A stretch of DNA of 64,000 nucleotides from Cristatella mucedo (Eukaryota; Bryozoa; Phylactolaemata; Cristatellidae): NCBI GenBank assembly GCA_009760855.2, contig WPIO01000195.1, forward strand, positions 372,001 to 436,000, written 5' to 3'. The position numbers and the translations under genes are program-made. Below, piece after piece: positions 25,368 to 51,239 of this stretch. Positions within the stretch are counted from its first letter, which is position 1; each line of letters begins with the position of its first letter. The notes below the pieces were generated by a model, which was not told the origin of the DNA, did no database searches, and saw nothing but the letters and a program-made list of their open reading frames with translations.

Positions 25368-28300
25368 CTGCAAACGGTCAATGCTGTGTCCTGCAAACGA
25401 TGCTAGCTTGCAAAGGAGCCTGTGTGAAGGACCGTTGCCGAGCGTGAGTGTGACGCCGCAGTCCAGATAAGAAAACTCGTGCGAATTGTGCTTCTCTTTG
25501 CCCCGCAGGTTCTTTGTTCGAAATGGCAGAACATTGCGCAGCTGCTCTGCCGCATTACGGTGGCTCCTGCCAAGGGGCATGGCACATTCGGTGAGAATTA
25601 CGACACGGTCCCGGGTCAAGCCAGACTGTTAGTTCGAAGGCACGCCCGGGAAGCCTGGTTAATACACTTATCGTTCCAAATCAGGGCTTCTTCTAGGTTA
25701 GACGTTATTGGTAAGTGATGCAGGATAACGGTTTCACAGAGGTGTTTTCAGATGGGTCCTTTCAGGTTACAATATTTGACTTAGAATAACAGGAATTTGA
25801 GATCAATATTTCACTTAGAATAAAATGAAACTTGAGATGAATGGGCTAGACAGAGTGAGGGTTGACGGCATGGATCGGTGAGCCGTGATGGCACACGAGG
25901 TAAGGTGGTTGCTTTCACGACCCCGCTCCCAAGGTCGTGGAATCGAATCCTGCGGTGTTCGATCTTTTATCGCCACTGCAAGTGGTGGTGATAGCCGTAA
26001 AGGCTCCTCTGTCGCTATACGAAAAGAGGCTGTTTAATCAGCTAGGATGGTGCAATCATTTACGATGACTTCTTTCATTTTCAAACTGCACGAAAGCACC
26101 AGCGGCATCGGCGATTCTGAACGTGCAGTTTGCAAAGTCAAACCTGTGGCCTTGCTTACATAGCTTATGTCGCTGCAACACTAGATGAAATGCTTTTTAG
26201 CACTCCCTACTCTCCATCTCCGTACTCCGATCGTGGACACATATAGGCACGATTCGGACAACCGGAATACGATGTTCGATTCGCCTGAGCCTCAAAGCAC
26301 TTGATCCGTTGCTGCAAACGAGGTGCATGACAAAGACGCTGTACGAATGCCTGACGATATCAGGCTGCGTTTGATGAGCCTCTCTCCAGCCCTGTGACAA
26401 CAAGTGTCCGACCGATGCCAGGATTCAGGAAGAGGGCTAAATCCCCCTTCCTCCCTCCCTCCCTGCTCAAAGAGCTCCATCTCTCAAGAGGCATGCATGG
26501 CTGGGCTGCCCTAAAAAGAAATTACAGCTGCTCACGTTCCACTCGCTGCTAAAAAATGATCCCTTACCATCTCGCTTGGAGGCCTGATCACGAGGCTCTT
26601 TTCCCAAGAGGCTACCAGGGATTGGGGAGGGGGGTATACGAGGCTTTGCTTCTGTCCTACTTCTGTTTTTCTTGTTCAGTCTTTTGCACATAGCTCAAAA
26701 AGACTGCAGAGGTAGTGCAATAAAAATAATACACTTGATAAAGCGCCCTCTGAGAACTTAATCTCTTTCTAGGCGCTTTACATTTGCTGCAAAGGGAAGT
26801 GCAATTAAATGGTAAGTAAAATCATGCTTGAAAAACAAACAAAATGAATAACATGGTTAGGGGTGACATGCACAGGGTCAGCATGCAAATGTGGTTAGTG
26901 GCAGCATGCACAGTGTCAGCACGCATAAGCACATCAAGGACGAATCACAGGGACCCACTAAATGCTGTCCTAAATAGGCGTGTTTTTAAGTTTTGTTTAA
27001 ATGTGGTCAGTTCAGGGGATGTTCTGACGCAAGTCGGGAGGGAGTTCCAGGCTTTGGGAGCATACGAACTAAATGCACGGTCTCCAAAGGATTTAAGGTT
27101 TGTACGAGGTATTTGTAGACTGTTGGATTCCGAAAAGCGGGTGGTACGATGCTTGGCCTGATGGGGTAGTATATCTGACAGATAGGCTGGAGCCATAGAA
27201 TGAAGGGACCTAAAAGTGAGCGACAAAACCGTGAAGTCAATCCGTTGCTTGACTGGTAGCCAGTGCAGGTAGGCGAGAAGTGGAGCAATGTGGCAACTGC
27301 GATGCTCACGACAGACAAGCCTAGCTGCAAAGTTTTGCACCAGCTGCAATCGCCTGATCGCACATGCTGGTAGGCCAGTAAGCAATACAGCTGAGCATGG
27401 TTCTACTTGTTGACCAAGATGGAGGCAAGACAGAACAAACAACCAATCGTAGGTGCCGTCAAGGGCCTTTACCGTTGCTTTGGAAGACATGGCCGGGTGA
27501 CTTGACCAAGGATATCTATCATCTATGCGTTCCACAAGAGTTCCTCTGTGTGGACTAATGTGAGCTCTTCAAAAAGGAATGAGTTTGCGAGGCCTCGGCG
27601 ATATAGATGGTGGAATGCCAAGTCCAACCTCCTTAACGAAAGCAATGCTCCCACGACCACTCTAGGAGTGAAGCTCTATAGGCGGCTAGGAAGAGGAAGC
27701 ACGAGGGAGGGCAAACTGACCGTGCCAACTTCCTACCAGAAGGAAGACTCAAGCAGAGCAGAAGCAAGACGGACTGCAAAAACATGGTTTTGAGACAGGT
27801 TCAAGAGGCGAGTCACCGAAAATTTGTAGTGCAGGGGTCAAGCACGTTTAGGGTCAGGTTCGGTAAATAAAATTACTGAATATAGAATAACTGCACGGCT
27901 GCTCTAGCCTCTTGTCGACTTAGCAGAGTCAAAGTGTTTCTCCAAAAGCATATCCAGCTTTTTTTTAGACAGTCGGTTTCTAGGTGGAGGGTTATGATAT
28001 TCTTAAAGGAGCTCATATTAGAGTCGCTAAATAGTTAATTTTTTATGACTTAACAGTGGACTGCCAAGAGGCGTGCATTGGGTATGCGGCCTTAGGCTCT
28101 CCAAGCAGGGTACGCATTTCTGTCCATTGCGTCGAAAGAGCTATCCCTCGACAGGGCTTCAGCATGACCCAGAGCCACAAGCACTCGCCGGTTTTCAAGA
28201 GTAAAGCTAATACCGGTAGCTAAAGCGAATGGTGAAAATAGCACGACATGTTAAAGTAGCAGGTTTATAGAGGGGCAAGGGACAACTTTCAAGCGGTTTT

Positions 28301-29423
28301 AGAAGTAAAGGTCTTGGCTTTATGTCATGCACCTTAAGGTTACATCTGAGCACCACCGTGCCCTTGGTCAAACGCCTTGCTCAGTGCTCGAGACCTCTCC
28401 CGCGGGGAGCAAGGTGCCGCCAAGCTATTCGCTATCCGTGAATGCAATATAATTCATTTTATATTGCATACACGAATAGCACGGCTTCGCGTCAGCGTAT
28501 GCAATAATTAGGAGCAGCTACTGGCGGCTCTAGCGTTTAGAGAAGCGGTACCGTGAGCAGCAGTGTAAAGCGTGCAGCATCCAAATCCCAACCTCTAGAC
28601 GCCGGCTGCACCTACACCGAGCAGCTACTTAGCGACCGCTCGCTCTGCGCGGCCTGCTTAGCACCGCGTGCTCCGCTCCGCACGGCCTGCCACTGGGTCA
28701 AAGGCTGACGGCTCCGCCCATCCACGTTTGCTGCTTCTTCATCAGCGCTGGCCTCGTACGGCTGGCCAACGCTGCGCGCACGCACGCGCGGCAGGAAGCG
28801 CTGTCGCAGCATGCGATCAGGACGCGCCGCCTGGCGCTCGCTCGCTCACTGCGTGCAGCCCCTCCAGCAGTAGCGGCGGCGGCGCGACGGGCGCGTCACA
28901 TACCGGCGGCGGCGAAGCGGACGAGCTGACGCACGTGGTCCACTGCCGCGCCTACCGCTGTCCACGAGAAGCCTCTGCTGACGCAGAAGGCGAAAGCGTC
29001 GTACACGCAGTCAATGAGAATTTCATTTCGTATATCGTCGGCAGGGGCCGCGGCGGCGACCCCGAGATGAACGCCCAGTAGCTTTTTCCCTTCATCCTGT
29101 TTTAGAAACAAGGCAAACTAATGACGGCATGAGGCGCGAGGATAATATAAACTTTGGGACTCTGCGAGTAAACAATTCGTCTTACTCTTGTGCGCTAGCT
29201 ACCCCACTGAGACTGGCGAAACTCGCGAAGCTCTGGACACCGTTGAAGCGTCGAACTGAACGCAATCGGGTATAGCGCACGCATACTGAGCCATTGTTCA
29301 CCCTCGCCGACATGAATTTAACTTTCGCTACGTAGTGACCGGTCCACGATGCGCTACTCTGAACGCGAGCGGGCCACTCACTACGGGAACCGAGGCCACC
29401 AGTTCCGCCAGTGCGGCATTCAT
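24889..29423 (-). CDS. C8orf74: C8orf74 homologue
   Basis: The protein family is animal-specific and of unknown biochemical role. Inferred coding parts are 29423-29382 (probable first exon), 29096-28904 and 25367-24889. The two larger exons align by eye with human C8orf74 as I remember it: IRNEILIDCVYDAFAFCVSR with GFSW matches ILLD-LYES-IFAV-KGFPW, then VRQLVRFAAAG/HSIDEAA matches ELLRETKGCSITEAV exactly across the splice junction, then DYVFGTVMRHFRLYKYVF matches DYFHHTFIRHYKLYQYVL. The C-terminal part is charged and probably helical (MAELEAGERELDTRLEAHQQ), then Ala-rich from (GCT)n. Joined, these give 714 nt, 237 residues plus stop, shorter than the human protein (about 290). The 3' end is therefore unsure: the gene may instead splice out of the last exon to a further exon at 23586-23377. 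The 3.5-kb intron carries a LINE-A copy and a SINE-1 copy. The acceptor of the last exon lies in a 23-bp tandem duplication. Confidence 0.8.
25354..25399 (-). repeat. 23-bp tandem duplication over a splice acceptor
   Basis: GTCAATGCTGTGTCCTGCAA plus ACG occurs twice on the plus strand. On the minus strand each copy contains GTTTGCAG followed by the first 15 bases of the C8orf74-like exon 3. Confidence 0.9.
25882..26045 (+). mobile_element. SINE family 1 copy, in the C8orf74-like intron
   Basis: GCCGTGATGGCACACGAGGT start, GGTCGTGGAATCGAATCCTG, GGTGGTGATAGCCGTAAAGG, AGAGGCTGTTTAATCAGCTA end. The internal palindrome is partly mutated. It is antisense to the C8orf74-like gene. Confidence 0.85.
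26719..27400 (-). mobile_element. LINE-A copy in the C8orf74-like intron, well preserved
   Basis: Minus strand open from LTGLPACAIRRLQLVQNFAA through LHWLPVKQRIDFTVLSLTFR, LAPAYLSDILPHQAKHRTTR, SFGDRAFSSYAPKAWNSLPT to LFRTAFSGSL-stop, then the 3' UTR and tail. It is in the same orientation as the host gene. Unrelated sequence continues the open frame to 27535. Confidence 0.88.
28424..28480. repeat. Imperfect inverted repeat in the C8orf74-like intron
   Basis: GCTATTCG..TGCAATATAA-TTCATT-TTATATTGCA..CGAATAGC with a 7-nt bulge (about GCTATCC) in the left arm. Confidence 0.85.
28904..29096 (-). CDS. C8orf74: C8orf74-like exon 2
   Basis: The acceptor is TTTCTAAAACAG and the donor G/GTATGT. 193 nt read DEGKKLLGVHLGV through VRQLVRFAAAG. 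GC-rich with strong third-position G/C, unlike the flanking repeats. The ILIDCVYDAFAF..GFSW block is the family hallmark. Confidence 0.8.
29382..29423 (-). CDS. C8orf74: C8orf74-like exon 1 (probable)
   Basis: Minus strand ATG opens MNAALAELVASVPV and stops at a strong donor (GTGAGT), phase 0, matching the phase-0 start of the next exon. The predicted N-terminus is of plausible length. Chosen by splice logic only. Confidence 0.45.
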
Positions 29424-29698
29424 CTCATGTCCGTCCAGCGTGCTGGCGTTCCATGGTTACGGCAGCGTTCGTGACGGCCGGAGGTGCGATAATTTAAACT
29501 CATACAAAATTCTTTTCTCTAATAAAAATATTATAATAAATAATATTGACGTATTTCAGACGTCAAATTGCGATGATTGAAGTAGCTCTTATAACGACCC
29601 ACTCCTACGACGCCTCACGGACCTTCGCGAGCCTGCGTGATTGCCTACCGGCTCTTTCATTGACTGCCTTTGGCGGCGTGCTGACTCCATAATCAGAA
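29424..29698. promoter_or_regulatory. Divergent intergenic promoter, CCT7 / C8orf74-like
   Basis: The 275 bp between the two inferred start codons hold no open frame or repeat. The stretch mixes GC-rich ends with an AT-rich middle (29510-29560). On the minus strand GTAACCATGGAAC (29448-29460) has a perfect left half (GTNRCC) of an RFX X-box and a right half one base short. GACGTATTTCAGACGTC (29548-29564) has paired ACGT cores. Function as a bidirectional promoter is inference from the arrangement. Confidence 0.5.
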
Positions 29699-45311
<15,613 letters not shown>

Positions 45312-46270
45312 TCTAACTGGCCGACGTCAGCTTTGCCTCGTTCGATATCGGATCATTGTGTCGATGCCTGTATGCGACCCTCGACTGCCAATGTCGACTA
45401 TGTGGCAGTTTGGCTTTTCTCTGAATATATCGGCAGCTTCTGTTTCCGTGTTACAATAACTGATCCGTGTCTTTCATTGCTCATTTAACGATATCGCAGC
45501 TGAGCCATTTCACAGAAAGTGCGACTCTTACATTGTAGTTGCTCATTTTCGTATGTCTTCCCATTCATAATAGATCAGCGTTCAGCTCTGTCTCTCTTGA
45601 AGTTACAGTGGGGGTGTGACTGAAAAATCAAGGGCGTGAGCTACCTAACATGGATATTTCAAGTCAGGGTATCAACAGATAACCTGATGTAGATAAGACG
45701 TCTGCAGTGGCCGGCGGTAGTAATACGTGTTGACTTCAGTAGTCTACTATGTCGTCTTTAACAAGTCCAGTTCCTGGCTTCCTTCTCATCGGGGTCGTAT
45801 TCCACAAGAGGTCAAAGCGGATCTTCCACTATTTGTCACCTCTTTGTTCTCGTCTTGCCTGAATGTCTATAGCTACAGCAATAGCAAGTGGACTGGGTTT
45901 CATCGTATTATTGATCTTCGCATCGATATGAAAGCAGTTAAAATGTGTAAAGGTAGGTAAGCGACCGGATGCAGGTAGGAGACTGACTAGGGCACTAAAT
46001 AAATTCAGAAACGGGAGCTGACCTGAGCCGTATGAACTAGCCAGCTGTTATCCATTACAAATTAATCTGAGTTCCTGCTCGGGTAGCAAAAGCACGTAAA
46101 AAAACGAATTCCCTAATCCACTCTTAAGTTGAAATCGGCGGGCCAATTTCGAGTAAATATTGTAGCAAATCGTAGTTATACTGTACCAACCAAATTTCAC
46201 GCCATTTGGCTAAGTTTTCTCATGCAGATGCCCAGCAAAGAAGCCGGCCACTACCAAAACTAGGCTATTG
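45312..46270. other. CCT7 3' flank
   Basis: Probable 3' UTR directly after the stop, with AATATA at about 45423 followed by a GT/T-rich stretch as a possible polyadenylation site. ACTAAATAAATTC near 45996 offers a more distal hexamer. No other gene seen. Confidence 0.4.
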
Positions 46271-46271
46271 C

Positions 46272-46415
46272 TCGTTAGCTCCGGTTTGGCCCATCGATAA
46301 GGTGCTCACCTTATCCGATCAGGTTCTTAATACACTGGTCCTACGGTGTATGTACAGCGCCAGGATACAAATTTAGTCTTAGTTCGCAATGAAATATATA
46401 TATATATATATATAC
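46272..46415 (+). mobile_element. SINE family 2 copy, diverged, ending in (TA)n
   Basis: CTCCGGTTTGGCCCATCGAT, AAGGTGCTCACC, TACACTGGTCC..GGTGTATGTACAGCGCC and a dinucleotide TA/AT tail at 46394-46413. Confidence 0.55.
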
Positions 46416-46734
46416 ATATTTGTTTACATAGGAATATGTGCACGTTTTCTTATCCAGTCCACTGCAGTTGCAAGTGGATTTCGGCATTGGTCCGGGCAGT
46501 GGATTGAATGGTAGCACGATAGCAATTGCATTTTGGCCACTGTCTTTGCAGCCTATTTTCATGAGAACGCGAAACCGTACGAAATCTGATTAGCGAATTG
46601 AAACGATGTACTAAAAATGTACTCAATTCTCGCTTCAAACCGCCCATTTTCCTTCAATTTTTGCTTAATTAAGGGTGATTTCGGTAACTCGTTGCACTAC
46701 AGCATTGACAGTCTGTACAACTACGTGGTTTTTA

Positions 46735-47250
46735 ATTAATAATAATAATAATGCACTCGGTAAAGCGCCGTCGGAGAACTCACTTTCTAGGTGCTTTACA
46801 TTTGCTGTAAAGGAAACGCGATTGAATGGCTAGTGGTAGCTTCTTTAATAAACATTAAGAATGACATGGTTAGGGGTGACGTGCACAGGGTTAGCATGCA
46901 AGTATGGTCAATGGCAGCGTGCACAGTATTAGCACGCTGTAAGCACATAAAGGTCGAATCACAGGACCCACTATATGCTGTGAGAAATAGGCACGTTTTT
47001 AGTTTTTTTTAAACGTGGTCAAGTCAGGAGATTTCGTGATGCAAGTTGGGAGTGAGTTCCAAGTATTGGGAGCATATTGACTAAAGGCACGGACTCCAAA
47101 GGGTTTGAGGCATGTGGGAAGTATAGGTAAGCGATTAGATTCCGAAAAGTGTGTGGTACGATGCTTAACCTGGTGGGGAACTAGATCTGAGTGGCTGGAG
47201 CCAAAGTATGAAGGGACCTAAAAGTGAGTGAAACAACATTGAAGTCGAAT
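46735..47250 (-). mobile_element. LINE-A copy
   Basis: (AAT)n, GCACTCGGTAAAGCGCCGTC, TAGGTGCTTTACATTTGCTG, 3' UTR and the ORF2 end (GGGAGTGAGTTCCAAGTATT on the plus strand). More diverged than the 26.7- and 35.6-kb copies. Confidence 0.82.
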
Positions 47251-47395
47251 TAGAAAAAAGCTTAATTTATCTCATCCCACTCCAGACAAGCCAGCGAGTA
47301 TTAATCTGGCAGAATGTTTGAAGCTCCTCGTGGTTCATTCCATTTTTAGATGAGGTGGCAATGTCTGGGACGGTACGCTTCCCGTGGGCACCCCA

Positions 47396-47492
47396 AGTCA
47401 GTTTCCAGAAAGGCCAAACTTTTTTTTTTATAGAGGGCGCTATAAGTCAGTTTCCAGAAAGGCCAAACTTTTTTTTTTATAGAGGGCACTAT
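47396..47492. repeat. Tandem duplication, about 49 bp, beside LINE-B
   Basis: AGTCAGTTTCCAGAAAGGCC, a T run, then ATAGAGGGCGCTATA, twice; one T fewer and one G-to-A change in the second copy. Confidence 0.95.
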
Positions 47493-47518
47493 AAGTTAGA
47501 TGAGCGCTAAACAGATCT

Positions 47519-48590
47519 TTGTCGGAAAACTTCCTGAAATTAAATGATGATAAAACCGAACTGCTGCTCATAGGACACCCTAGGCGTGTGGCTGGATTAA
47601 AAGGCTTTGCTCTTCTAATAGGCGATGCTATTGTGCGACCATCACGTGCCCGAAATTTAGGTTTCGTTTTCGACAGCTGCCTCAATTTTAAAAGCTTCAT
47701 TCAGAAGACTGCTTCTACAGCTAGCCATCACATCTAATCCCTATCCAAGATTAGGAGCTGTCTCCCACAGTTGCTTGTAAAAAATTTAACTAGCTCCTTA
47801 GTTCTGTCTCGGCTTGATTATTGTAATTCCCGTTTGGCTAGGCTGCCAAAGAAAGCTATTAGGCCACTGCAGCAGACTATGAATATGGCAGCAAGGCTAG
47901 TCGTAATGGCTCACTAGGTAAGGCGGTTGCTTTTCATGACCTCGTCCCGAGGTCATGGGTTCAAATCCTGCGGTGGGCGATCCTTTATCGCCAATGCAAG
48001 CGGTGGTGATAGCCGTAAGGGTTCTTCCGTCGCTATACAAAAGGAGGCTGTTAAATCAGCTAGCATTTTTTTTAGTCTTCAAGTCCCAGCGGTTTGAGCA
48101 CGTGTCTCCTTTGCTAAAAGAGCTAGGATGGATGCCGGTTGAGCAACGGATACAGAGCAAAGTTCTTACGCTGACTCACAAGGCCCTGAGCCACGGCTTG
48201 GCGCCTTCGTACCTAGCTGAACTGCTGCATCCGTTTCAGCCTGCTCGCGCCCTCGGGTCCTGTGTGGACAATAAATTAGCTGTTCCATCCCTCCGCTTAA
48301 AGACCGTTGGCGACAGAAGCTTTAGCTCTGCAGGTCCTAGACTGTTGAACGTGCTTCCACAATTCTTACGTAACGATAACTACTCTCCTACTGCCGACTA
48401 TTGCTCATTCTTTTCAGTGGTCCTGAACTGCTACTTCTATGCTACTCACAACCTCAGCTGCTCTCCTGACTCTGCTGCGCTTCCCACTTTCTCTTTGTTG
48501 CGTGCGACGAAGTCTGTTGGCTACCGAATGCGTACCGAAAGCCGCCTAGGCTGTGAGTGTGCTATACAAAACTTTCCTGCGTAACACCCA
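47519..48590 (+). mobile_element. LINE-B copy (second CR1/L2-like family)
   Basis: FLKLNDDKTELLLIGHPRRV, ARNLGFVFDSCLNFKSFIQK, SRLDYCNSRLARLPKKAIRP, then a SINE at 47903-48072, then RFEHVSPLLKELGWMPVEQR, LTHKALSHGLAPSYLAELL, LKTVGDRSFSSAGPRLLNVL. The domain order equals LINE-A but the sequence is clearly another family. It has few stops outside the SINE, so it is fairly young. Confidence 0.85.
47903..48072 (+). mobile_element. SINE family 1 copy inserted in a LINE-B copy
   Basis: Flanked by TAGTC (47898-47902 and 48073-48077). The internal palindrome is CATGACCTCG-3 nt-CGAGGTCATG, with matched changes on both arms relative to other copies. It interrupts LINE ORF2 just after AARLV; the LINE resumes as FKSQRFEHVSPLL. 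Confidence 0.88.
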
Positions 48591-48599
48591 CATGGTCTT

Positions 48600-50900
48600 T
48601 ATGACTTTGTGGAGTTACTGACGGAGATACATTACATTACATCTAGGCAGGCTAGGAGCGCTGCCGGGAGGCCCTCATAATGGAAGTTTCGCTATCCTGG
48701 CCTGCATGCATCTGCGCGTTGTGGTGCGTTGTCGGCGTACGGTCGCGTATTCTAACTCGTCCGGCCTACCAACCGTTCCTATTTTAATCGGGCCTAACAA
48801 AGCTTCCTGTGGAGCGAGGCGGCGCGTCTTTCGGTGTCGCACTGCAGGTTTCCAGAAAATGAGGTATACCAACGTTTTTATGCGCGACGGAAGGGTCTTT
48901 GCAGGCGGCGAATTAATTGGATTAGATGATCTCGTGCGGGTGTTTAGTTGGATTTCTCAGGTTTCGGCATTACTTATCAGCACTGTGTTCGGCTATCGCT
49001 TGCGCTCCTCGCATACTGCAGGCTGCATTTGTGGCCGTGCATCAAACCATTAGCTCTACCGAGATCGGTCACGTGGCCACGAGGTCTACCTTTTTTTACT
49101 TAATTTTGGTGTTTGTGCAACAAAACATAGTTTTAATTTATTTAATGATTTCAAAGTCAGATACACATTATTTTTAATATTTCCAGCCTCGCTTAGTTCC
49201 ATTTTGATGACTTTAATCTAAGACTCCAAGTTTTCGTGTCCCCACTCTCGATTGAAAGCAACGGAGGCGGACTATGCGTGTGCAAATGATGTTCAACCGG
49301 TTGCCTGTAGAATGAATCATGTCTTTCAAGACAATGGCCGTGTCATCTAAAAGAATTCAAAGCAAAGCACGTCGCATTACATTAGTAATCTTCTTAAGGG
49401 ATACACACATTATGATAGTTAAAATCGATTGCAACCTTTTTCCCCATCTTCGAGGGGGCGGGCGCGGAGGGTCAGCGGTCCACTGGCAGGAGCAGTGGTC
49501 CACTGGTTCCCCCTTCAGCTGCTATTTGAGACTGGCTGCGCCCGACGCCTCAGTCGCACATGAATGGCCACGCACCGTAGCTCGTAGCCATCCCTCTCCC
49601 ACATAGCTTGGAGCCAATTGTCTGGCTTGCAGCCACCTGTCTGCCCTTGACAACTAAATTACCCCCCTCCCGCCGCGCGCGGACGATACCTTGAAGTGCT
49701 CCTCCCGTTGCAGCTGCTTGCTTGTCTTAATGCATGCAATGCAAGCTAATTTTCTCTTTCATATCCGTTTATTCTTTCATTATATACAAGTAAAGCTCGT
49801 CGGACTGCAATGCCTGCGTTAGCCAAGTTCAACACCAAGTTCCGGTTAGAGCGCGACAAGCCGCAGAACATCAAAACGGCATTTAGTGGATTCGCAATTG
49901 CAATTCGTCCGCTGTTCGCTTTCCGGCGAGCTGACGTTGTGTCTGCTGCTACTAACTATATCTATACGTTGACAATGTGCATGACACATCTAGTAATGTT
50001 AAACTTGATTATGTTCCCACAGTAACTACTAATCATTTGGTCGGGCTTTCTTTACGGCATCTGTAGAGTGCCTAAAAGAGATTCAGTTATTATTATTATT
50101 AAGAACGGCCAACCAAAGCTGCATAGCAGCTGCGAGGTAAGCGCGTTGAAAAAAAAATAGTCGCGCCGTCATTGACCTTGCTTGCTACCTGCCAACGCGG
50201 TCCGCAGCTCTGTCATAAGACTAGAAGTACTCGACGACGCCACTTGTATACTCAATGACCCGTTTCCACGGATCTTTTTTTTTTCTGCGACACCTTCTCT
50301 CGGCCACACTTGGAGGGTCTTTTTGGCGTGGGTGGTGGAGGAATGGTAGAGCAGAGAGAGTCGCACGCGTGCAGCACGCTGCGAGACGGCTAGCGGTAAG
50401 AAAACCTTAACTATAAGAGACTCAATAGCTCCAGCGAAGAATTAAAATCTGAATTTTTTTTTGGGAGCGATGAGTGCTGCGAACCAAGGAAGCGTATCCA
50501 AGGTGTGAACATCAACATTGTACACATAAGGTTAGCTACTGCATGTCTCTTTTTTTGCGAACGTGCATCGTCCAGCCATTGCTACTCACGACGTAAGGCG
50601 ATGCCCGGCTAACGCTCCGCATTTAAGCTGGCAGGCAAAGGCAAGGAGTTAGTATGGGCGAAACACCCGGAGAATGTTATCTGCTGAGGAATTTTGCTTT
50701 AGTTGGAATTTCGTCTTTTTTTAGGTAGCCACCGCGCCATTGCTCGCTGAAAGAAGCCAAATGCGTCGCAGCCGCGTGCATATCGGCTAATCTTATGCGT
50801 TTTTTAGCCAAGAGTCAGTCTGCATTACAGGAAGTGCAATAATATATAATTTTTAATCTGAATGAATGCACCGATATCAGTGCGAAGAATCTAAGACAAG
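48600..50900. other. Intergenic space before ASF1
   Basis: An open segment at 48850-48960 after GCACTGCAG reads MRYTNVFMRDGRVFAGGELI then GLDDLV, and another at 49810-49905 begins MPALAKFNTKFRLERDKPQN. Neither is recognised. 50058-50100 is a LINE-type tail with (ATT)n. GC content rises towards the ASF1 promoter. Confidence 0.4.
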
Positions 50901-50920
50901 GCGTGCTCATAGAACGGGGT

Positions 50921-51060
50921 GCGCGCGCGCGCGGGAACACCCACAGCGAAGAGCACCCTCGTACAGGAACAGCGGCTTTTTGACGTCACGGGGGCCATAG
51001 GGCAACCAATCAGCTAGGTGGCAGAGCGCGCCATTCTGTTGTCGTCCGTGGAGTGTATTT
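50921..51060 (+). promoter_or_regulatory. ASF1 proximal promoter: (GC)n, CRE palindrome, CCAAT box
   Basis: A GC alternation (50921-50933) is followed by a perfect CRE, TGACGTCA (50981-50988), and ACCAATCAG with a CCAAT box (51006-51010), 120-150 bp before the ASF1 ATG. GCGCGCCATT just downstream resembles an E2F-type core. CRE, CCAAT and E2F sites are common at histone-metabolism and S-phase promoters; actual use is inferred. Confidence 0.5.
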
Positions 51061-51130
51061 GGCTTCCGCGCGAGTTACGGTCTTAGTGAAGCACTCTCTG
51101 GTTTTCTGCGTGAGACAACCGCGCGAAGAC

Positions 51131-51239
51131 ATGGTTAAGGTTAACATATGCAATGTTGTGGTTCTGGATAACCCGTCGCCATTCAAGAATCCATTTCAGT
51201 TCGAGATAACGTTCGACTGCTTGGAACCCTTGCCTGACG
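51131..51239 (+). CDS. ASF1: ASF1 exon 1
   Basis: 36 codons plus one base: MVKVNICNVVVLDNPSPFKN then PFQFEITFDCLEPLPD. The donor is G/GTAGCT, phase 1. Confidence 0.95.

Noticed and set aside
25403-25619. Open minus-strand reading (LTRDRVVILTECAMPLGRSH) upstream of C8orf74-like exon 3
   Set aside because: The family alignment passes directly from exon 2 to exon 3, so this is intron that happens to be open. No donor follows it.
28668-29081. 137-codon plus-strand open frame
   Set aside because: Shadow of the GC-rich C8orf74-like exon 2 on the opposite strand.
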